Source: Parabacteroides faecis (GTDB lineage Bacteria; Bacteroidota; Bacteroidia; Bacteroidales; Tannerellaceae). From it: DNA of 64,000 nt. Under the pieces are notes generated by a model. The model was not told the origin of the DNA and searched no databases. It saw only the letters and a list, made by a program, of their open reading frames with translations. Positions 58,653 through 64,000 of the stretch are shown here, piece after piece. The DNA lies in the NCBI RefSeq assembly GCF_014647375.1, contig NZ_BMPB01000014.1:183322-247321 (forward strand), given 5' to 3'. Both the position numbers and the translations under genes were made by a program. How positions within the stretch are numbered: the stretch's first letter is position 1; each line of letters opens with the position of its first letter.

Positions 58653-61058
58653 TTATTCACTCCTAAGAATATACATCGGTTTCAGGCGGATGATGCGCCA
58701 TACCTGCCGTGCGACGGTCCCGAAGGCGATACACATCAACAGGACAAACGCTACTGCATAACTCCACCAAGGCAGTACGATATGGAACGCATAGCCTTCG
58801 AGCCAGTTGTTCATCAGGAAAGCGGAGGCAGGAATACCGATCACAGACGCGACCACCGTCAGGAGTAATAACTCACGTGTCAAAACTACAAAAAGATTTA
58901 CTCTCCCCGCTCCCAATACCTTACGTATCCCTATTTCTTTCACCCTCGACAGGGTGGAGAAAAGTGTGACGGTCCACAACCCCAGGCAAGCGACAAAAAC
59001 AGCCAGCAAGGCCGAACCGGCAAACATCCATCCGAAATTCCGGTCTTCCTGATACTGGTTCCTGTTGAAATCGTCAAGATAGAAATAAGAGAACAGCGAA
59101 GTCGGGAAGAAATCCCGGTAGGCCTGTTCGATCTCCGCCAGACGAGCTGCATCGGCAGTGCCGTCCATACGGATGGAGATATAAGGTGTCCCGATAAACG
59201 GTACGCGTTCTTTGATGAAGAAGATGATCGGTTTGTACGGTACGGCAAGCGACTGCTGATGGTAATTACGGGCTACGCCGATCACCTGGAGAGGTTCTTC
59301 CACCACCTCCATCGTCAACTGCCGGCCGAGAGCAGCCTCATTGGAAGGAAAACCCAACAGACGGACAGCTTCCTCGTTCAATACCACTTTATTCAGTTCA
59401 TCCCCGTATTCTTCCGAGAACCCCCTGCCACAAACCATATCGGGGGAATAAGTAGAGAGATAATCGTAATCGACAGCAAACATCTGGATCAGTTTCACTT
59501 CCGACTGGTCGCTTCCATAAGGACGGTTAGTAAAATAATTGGCAACCTCCACGCCCGGAACTGCCCCGGAGACAGTGACCTGCCGGATATATGTCTTTTG
59601 TTTCAAGTGCTTTTTAAAGCTCTCCATCTTTGCAGACAATTCATCCGTGAAAGAGGGATATTTCAGAACGACGATCTGCCTCATCGCTGCTGAAGCCGTT
59701 TCATTCTGCATATAACGGACCTGAGCTATGACTACGAAAGTCCCGGTTATCAGAATAAAGGAGGCGACGAACTGCACGACGATCAGGGCTTTCCGCATCC
59801 TATTTCCTTTCCGGCTGTGCAAGAGTTTCCCGCGCATAATATCCGACGGACGGATGCGTGTCAGGAGATAAGAAGGGTATAAACCGGTAAAGAGAGTCCC
59901 CAAAACGATAATACCCGACACGGTAACCCAGAACTCCGGCTGCAAAAGAGCATTCTCTCCAAAATCGTAGGTAGCCAGGGAATTGACGACGGGCAGGAGC
60001 ACTTCCAGCCAACCTAATGCAATCAAGGCAGCCAGGGAATTGACGATCCCGGCTTCGAGCAATCCCTGGAAAAGTATCTGCTTGCGGGATGCCCCGAAGG
60101 CTTTACGTACACCGAACTCTTTTCCCCGCTCCAGGAAACGGGCGACCATCAGATTCAGGGCATTCACCCAGCCGATAAGCAACAGGGCAACCGCCATCAC
60201 CGACAGGATATAGACGGCAGTACGGCTGCCTTTCGTCTCTTTCTCATACGATTTCTGTGGGGTAAGATGAATCTCTCTCAACGGAATCAACTCCACCCGC
60301 CAGTCTTTATGCTTCAAAGCGGCTGTCTTGTATTTATCGGAGATGGCGGCAAAGGCATCGGCTATCTCCTGCGGATTCTTTCCCGGCTCCAGGCGGACGT
60401 AGGTATACACGCCGTGGACATACCAGATATCCTGCCGCTCTTTCGGTATCGTGGAATAGGAAAGGAGGAAGTCGTAATGTAAATGTGAGTTTGCCGGCAT
60501 CCGGTCGATAATGCCCGTGACTTCAAAATGCTGCTCGGCCGTTGCCGTCCGGAATGTCAGGATCTTCCCCAACGGCTCCGCTTCGCCGAAATAACGGTGA
60601 GCAGCACTTTCCGTTAATACGACGGTGTTGGGACGGACCAGCTGACCTGTCTTCTCTCCTCTTTTTATCGGGAAGTTGAACAATTCGAAGAAAGCGGGCT
60701 CGGTAAAACAATAACGTTCTTCGGCAAATTGTTTATCCTGATAGGTAACGACCTGTTCCCTGTCCTGTGCGGTAAGGCGAACGAACTTCTCGATACCCGG
60801 AATCTCACGACTCATGACCGGCCCGTGTCCGAGAGAGGTAGTGGCCCAGTTGTCGGTCAGTACTTTTCCTTCATACAGGCGGCTTTCGACACGGTAAATA
60901 CGGTCACCGTCATGGAAAGAATCGTAACTCAGTTCAAACCGGACATAGAGCAGGATCAGCAGCGCTGCCGAGATACATACGGACAGACCGAGGATATTGA
61001 TCACCGAAAGTGACTTACGGGCCCTCTGGCTTTTAATGACTTGGGACAGGTAATCCAT
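58653..61058 (-). CDS. MacB/FtsX-type ABC transporter permease
   Basis: 801 aa. Same architecture as the permease at 55506: MDYLSQVIKSQRARKSLSVI, first helix NILGLSVCISAALLILLYV, periplasmic VTGIIDRMPANSHLHYDFLL, then two clusters of FtsX helices (GWVNALNLMVARFLERGKEF; LSRVKEIGIRKVLGAGRVNL). Clear paralogue of the other permease, probably from an old duplication. Eight helices with large periplasmic loops fit a MacB-like mechanotransmission exporter. Confidence 0.93.
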   Translation of the reverse strand: MDYLSQVIKSQRARKSLSVINILGLSVCISAALLILLYVRFELSYDSFHDGDRIYRVESRLYEGKVLTDNWATTSLGHGPVMSREIPGIEKFVRLTAQDREQVVTYQDKQFAEERYCFTEPAFFELFNFPIKRGEKTGQLVRPNTVVLTESAAHRYFGEAEPLGKILTFRTATAEQHFEVTGIIDRMPANSHLHYDFLLSYSTIPKERQDIWYVHGVYTYVRLEPGKNPQEIADAFAAISDKYKTAALKHKDWRVELIPLREIHLTPQKSYEKETKGSRTAVYILSVMAVALLLIGWVNALNLMVARFLERGKEFGVRKAFGASRKQILFQGLLEAGIVNSLAALIALGWLEVLLPVVNSLATYDFGENALLQPEFWVTVSGIIVLGTLFTGLYPSYLLTRIRPSDIMRGKLLHSRKGNRMRKALIVVQFVASFILITGTFVVIAQVRYMQNETASAAMRQIVVLKYPSFTDELSAKMESFKKHLKQKTYIRQVTVSGAVPGVEVANYFTNRPYGSDQSEVKLIQMFAVDYDYLSTYSPDMVCGRGFSEEYGDELNKVVLNEEAVRLLGFPSNEAALGRQLTMEVVEEPLQVIGVARNYHQQSLAVPYKPIIFFIKERVPFIGTPYISIRMDGTADAARLAEIEQAYRDFFPTSLFSYFYLDDFNRNQYQEDRNFGWMFAGSALLAVFVACLGLWTVTLFSTLSRVKEIGIRKVLGAGRVNLFVVLTRELLLLTVVASVIGIPASAFLMNNWLEGYAFHIVLPWWSYAVAFVLLMCIAFGTVARQVWRIIRLKPMYILRSE

Positions 61059-61073
61059 ACTTTTCTTTTTTTA

Positions 61074-62360
61074 TTATCTGATTATAAGACGTTCGTTCTC
61101 GCCAAACAGTTCATAGCCTGAAATGATTACTTTCTCTCCGGGTTTCAAGCCTTCGGTCACTTCATAATATTGTGGATTCTGACGACCGATCTTCACCGGA
61201 CGGCGACGGGCGGTGGTCTCGTCTTCATCTACTACATATACATACTGTCCGCCGCTTGCCTGATAAAAACTACCGCGGGGAATCAGGATAGCTTGTACCG
61301 GATCACCCAGTTGCAGGTTCAGGTGATAGGTCTGTCCGGCACGTATATTTTCGGGACGGCCACCGGTAAAATGGAGGTCTGTACGGAACTGACCGTCGCG
61401 TACTTCGGGATAGACTTTCGTCATTTCCATCTCATAGGTCTTTCCTTCACGTTCGAAGCTGGCGGGTAAGCCGGGCATGACACGTTCTACGTAATGCTCG
61501 TCGATCCTGGCTTCTACCTTCAGTTCGGGGGTAATTACCTGACCGATGCGTTCTCCCTGGGCGATCGACTGGCCGATCTGGGCTTCCAGGTTACCTAACT
61601 GGCCGCTTACGGGAGCTTTCACTTTCAGATTCTCCAGACGTTCGCGAACCAGTGCCAGGCTTCGTTTCATATTCCGGATATTTTCATCCAGGCTCTCCAG
61701 CTGGCTGCTGCGGAAAAGGTCGTCCTGACTGATACGCTGGTCCAGTACGACGAGTTGGTCGCGTGAGCTTTCGTAATCTTCTTTTGCCAAAAGATAATCT
61801 TCGCGGGCAAGAAGTTGTTTGTTGTACAAACGTTCGTATTGTTTGTAACGGCGTTCTTTCTGTACCAGGTCCTTATTCAGATTGATACGTTCTTGTTTCA
61901 GGCTCAGATGCTCCTGCTCCATACTGATACGGGTATTACGAAGTTCGTTTTCCTGATAGGCAAGGTCGGCTTCGCTCTGGAGGATGCCGATATTTAATAG
62001 CGGGTTACTCAGGCGGAGGATGACATCTCCGGCTTTGACTTGCGTTCCCTCTTCGATGAGGCGTTCTTCCACACGACCGCCTTCGATGGCATCCAGGTAA
62101 ATGATACGGTCCGGCAAGACCTGACCGATCACACGGATATAGTCGTTGAATTCACCCTGGATGATGGTGGAAATCGTCAGGCGCTCTTTCTCGACCTTCA
62201 TGGAGGAAGAAGTATCACGAAAGATAAAGTAAAGCACGCAGACAAGCAGGAAGACACCGCCTGCTACAACGTAAATATGTTTTTTCTTCAAACGGGACTT
62301 CCGTTCGATCGGAGTGTCCATGGTGTTGTTATTCATATCTGTATCTATATTTTTATTCAA
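61074..62360 (-). CDS. Periplasmic adaptor (HlyD/MacA-like membrane fusion protein)
   Basis: 428 aa. One N-terminal membrane anchor (HIYVVAGGVFLLVCVLYFIF, about 28-47), a biotinyl-lipoyl hairpin (VKAGDVILRLSNPLLNIGI), a long coiled-coil (about 120-250, ENELRNTRISMEQEHLSLKQ and onwards), then barrel-sandwich and beta-barrel parts (QLGNLEAQIGQSIAQGERIG). It bridges the inner-membrane permease to the TolC channel. It sits between tolC and the permease genes. The start may be ATG 62360 or 62336. Confidence 0.94.
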   Translation of the reverse strand: MNKNIDTDMNNNTMDTPIERKSRLKKKHIYVVAGGVFLLVCVLYFIFRDTSSSMKVEKERLTISTIIQGEFNDYIRVIGQVLPDRIIYLDAIEGGRVEERLIEEGTQVKAGDVILRLSNPLLNIGILQSEADLAYQENELRNTRISMEQEHLSLKQERINLNKDLVQKERRYKQYERLYNKQLLAREDYLLAKEDYESSRDQLVVLDQRISQDDLFRSSQLESLDENIRNMKRSLALVRERLENLKVKAPVSGQLGNLEAQIGQSIAQGERIGQVITPELKVEARIDEHYVERVMPGLPASFEREGKTYEMEMTKVYPEVRDGQFRTDLHFTGGRPENIRAGQTYHLNLQLGDPVQAILIPRGSFYQASGGQYVYVVDEDETTARRRPVKIGRQNPQYYEVTEGLKPGEKVIISGYELFGENERLIIR

Positions 62361-62367
62361 TTACTAT

Positions 62368-63723
62368 TTATAAAAACGACCCGGTACGGTAAAACTCGAT
62401 CATCCGATGCTTCAGATCGTACTGCAGCCTGGTACGAACCAGTTCCGCCCTGGCTGAAATATACAGGTTACGTTTCTCCATCAGCTCGAAGACGGAAATC
62501 ATACCTTCCTCCCACTTTTCCTCATTTTCTTTGAGGGTGGTAGTCAAAGCCTTCAGTTGTAAAGCGGCCTGATGATACTCTTCTGCCGAAGCCTGGAGAG
62601 TAAGGCAGGCATCTTCTATCTCTTTATATAAGGATATACGTTGCCGGTCGTTATTATTTCTGACCTGTTGCAGGCGAAAACGTTCTTTCCGGACTGCCGT
62701 GAAGCGCGATAAACCGCTAAAGATCGGGAACGATACCCGCAAACCGATATACTTATTCCAGTTATTTTTCATCTGTTGTCCAAAAGAGACGATGTGCCCG
62801 TCTGCATTACGTTCCGTATCGTAATAGCCCGAATAAAGGCTGAAATCTGCCCGGATCGAAGGGGAGAAAGCAGCGGATGCGATCGCCAGCGATTTCCGTG
62901 ATGTCTGTTCCCGCAGGTCCATCATCCGGAATTCGGGAAGTGTCGTCTCCGACTCGGCATAGACGTCCGGAGCCGAATAATTACTGAGGAGCGGCGGTTC
63001 ATCTCCCTTTGCATCTACATCAGCAATGGATAACGTATCCGAATCACGCATCTGTAACAATTCCTTCAATGCCAGAAACGACAAGCGTTCCGTCTTGTTT
63101 TTCACTGTCTCCTGATAAATATCGCTCTGCAACCGGGCTTTCACCTCCTGCAGATCCGACGGGGAACGAAGACCGAGGTCCACATATTCAAGCATCTGTT
63201 CATGATACCGTTCACTCAGTTTCCGTTGTTCGGCAGCCAATAGGCTCATCTTCCTGTCAAAGATATACACATAATAGGCATCCATCACCTCAAAAGCCAC
63301 CCGATTCTCTTCCGCTTTCTCCGTTACGCCGCTCAATTGCCTGTTCAACCGGGTAAACTGTGCCCGGTTGATACGCTTGAAACCATCAAAAACAGGTAAG
63401 GAGATATCCACTCCCACCGTGCTTTCCAGAAAAGAAGAGGTGGTGTACATATTCGTCTTCGGGTCTACCGAACGTCCCATCCGTTTTCCGAACGCCCCAT
63501 TGGTACTAACAGAAGGGAGGAAGTCGCCGATTGCAGCAGTAAAATCCTCACGGGCAATACGGGTATCCAGCCGACTGTTTTTCAGCGTCAGGTTCTTCTC
63601 TATAGCATAACGCATACAGGAGTCGACAGTCCAAGAATCCCGGGCATGTGCTGTGACTACCGAGCCTAAAAGCAACAGTCCTATAACCCGTAATCCATAT
63701 TTGGTTGTTATTTGCATTTTCAT
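62368..63723 (-). CDS. TolC-family outer-membrane efflux channel
   Basis: 451 aa from ATG 63723. Signal peptide MKMQITTKYGLRVIGLLLLG cut after AHA. Two repeats of long coiled helices and short barrel strands (DSCMRYAIEKNLTLKNSRLD; DYFLP-like IGDFLPSVSTNGAFGKRMG). It forms the outer-membrane exit duct of the export system. A longer start at 63756 is possible. It is the first gene of the operon, behind a -7 element and a repeated TTGAC motif. Confidence 0.93.
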   Translation of the reverse strand: MKMQITTKYGLRVIGLLLLGSVVTAHARDSWTVDSCMRYAIEKNLTLKNSRLDTRIAREDFTAAIGDFLPSVSTNGAFGKRMGRSVDPKTNMYTTSSFLESTVGVDISLPVFDGFKRINRAQFTRLNRQLSGVTEKAEENRVAFEVMDAYYVYIFDRKMSLLAAEQRKLSERYHEQMLEYVDLGLRSPSDLQEVKARLQSDIYQETVKNKTERLSFLALKELLQMRDSDTLSIADVDAKGDEPPLLSNYSAPDVYAESETTLPEFRMMDLREQTSRKSLAIASAAFSPSIRADFSLYSGYYDTERNADGHIVSFGQQMKNNWNKYIGLRVSFPIFSGLSRFTAVRKERFRLQQVRNNNDRQRISLYKEIEDACLTLQASAEEYHQAALQLKALTTTLKENEEKWEEGMISVFELMEKRNLYISARAELVRTRLQYDLKHRMIEFYRTGSFL

Positions 63724-63784
63724 CATGTAAATAGAAGAGCAAATGGCATGCCACATTTAATCACTTATTGATTATCAATAATTA

Positions 63785-63792
63785 CAAAAATA
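63785..63792 (-). promoter_or_regulatory. -7 promoter element for the efflux operon
   Basis: TATTTTTG on the minus strand, a perfect match, 28 bp before the longer TolC start and about 61 bp before 63723. Confidence 0.65.
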
Positions 63793-63817
63793 AAGCACAT
63801 GTAAACTGTAAAATATA

Positions 63818-63845
63818 TTGACACGCAATTGTCAAATATTTTGAC
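63818..63845. promoter_or_regulatory. Candidate operator with three TTGAC half-sites
   Basis: TTGACA-N6-TGTCAA (63818-63835) overlaps a second palindrome, GTCAAA-TAT-TTTGAC (63831-63845). It lies 26 bp upstream of the efflux operon -7 element, where a regulator could bind. Confidence 0.5.
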
Positions 63846-63947
63846 GTCACAGACTAGGTAGTATATATAAGGCTTGTAATAGCCAAGTTTCTTTGATAAT
63901 GGGATAGTTCACTTTTAGAAAGATTTGAACTATTCAGCTATAAACCA

Positions 63948-64000
63948 TCAGTCATCAATAGGGCTGGTATAGTTACAGGTCCATTTGCCGTCGGTTTTAA
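63948..64000 (-). CDS. 3' tip of a minus-strand gene
   Basis: Only the last 16 codons are visible, reading KTDGKWTCNYTSPIDD then TGA at 63948-63950. Codon choice is typical of the surrounding genes, but so short a frame could be chance. If real, the gene lies just upstream of the efflux operon on the same strand. Confidence 0.4.
   Translation of the reverse strand, partial: KTDGKWTCNYTSPIDD

Overview
The window is chromosomal DNA of a gut-type Bacteroidales bacterium, most likely Parabacteroides or a close relative. Supporting signs are a SusC/SusD pair, Bacteroidetes lipoproteins, DUF4254, DUF1735-like and viroplasmin-RNase H proteins, fused korA/korB, and at least 17 copies of the Bacteroidetes -7 promoter element TAnnTTTG placed 10-65 nt before start codons. 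No tRNA, rRNA, CRISPR array, insertion sequence or phage gene was seen.

Layout. 1-7.1 kb (minus): a glycan-uptake locus read as fecR, susC (with STN domain), susD and a truncated DUF1735-like surface lipoprotein; no ECF sigma gene adjoins fecR. 7.2-12.8 kb: housekeeping genes korB, korA, alanine dehydrogenase, aroK and a divergent RNase H. 12.9-27.9 kb: a surface-glycan/LPS region with an outer-membrane protein, seven glycosyltransferases or their relatives, two NodB-type deacetylases, a nucleotide-sugar epimerase/6-dehydrogenase pair with a WaaP-like kinase, GT9, a GT87-like membrane protein and DUF4254. This region carries scars: a ghost of a second sugar dehydrogenase and an internally deleted GT2. 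A DUF3990 (ADP-ribosyltransferase-like) gene and a 157-aa partner sit inside the DUF4254-GT9 operon.

27.9-43.9 kb: a GH43 enzyme, pdxB, an MFS transporter, a GT1-type transferase with a small membrane protein, a DUF4925-like lipoprotein with a TonB-dependent receptor, purN, the acpP-fabF-rnc operon, pfkA, a GH3-family (auxin-conjugase-like) enzyme and a PAP2 phosphatase. 43.9-55.4 kb: an NlpE-like lipoprotein broken at a (TC)6 repeat, a soluble PAS histidine kinase, a GH110 galactosidase, a Zn/Cd P-type ATPase with a co-transcribed Fur-family regulator, cysS, a PaaI thioesterase and a large lipoprotein. 55.5-63.7 kb (minus): a five-gene MacAB-TolC-like export operon (TolC, adaptor, permease, ATPase, second permease), preceded by a candidate operator and the 3' tip of another gene.

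The most unusual items are the DUF3990 two-gene module inside an LPS operon, the dinucleotide-repeat frameshift in the NlpE-like lipoprotein, the recombination scars at 20.8 and 22.7 kb, a four-copy 22-bp tandem repeat at 30.3 kb, and palindromes placed between divergent promoters at 18.9 and 49.3 kb. Functions are assigned from motifs read by eye; no database search was run.
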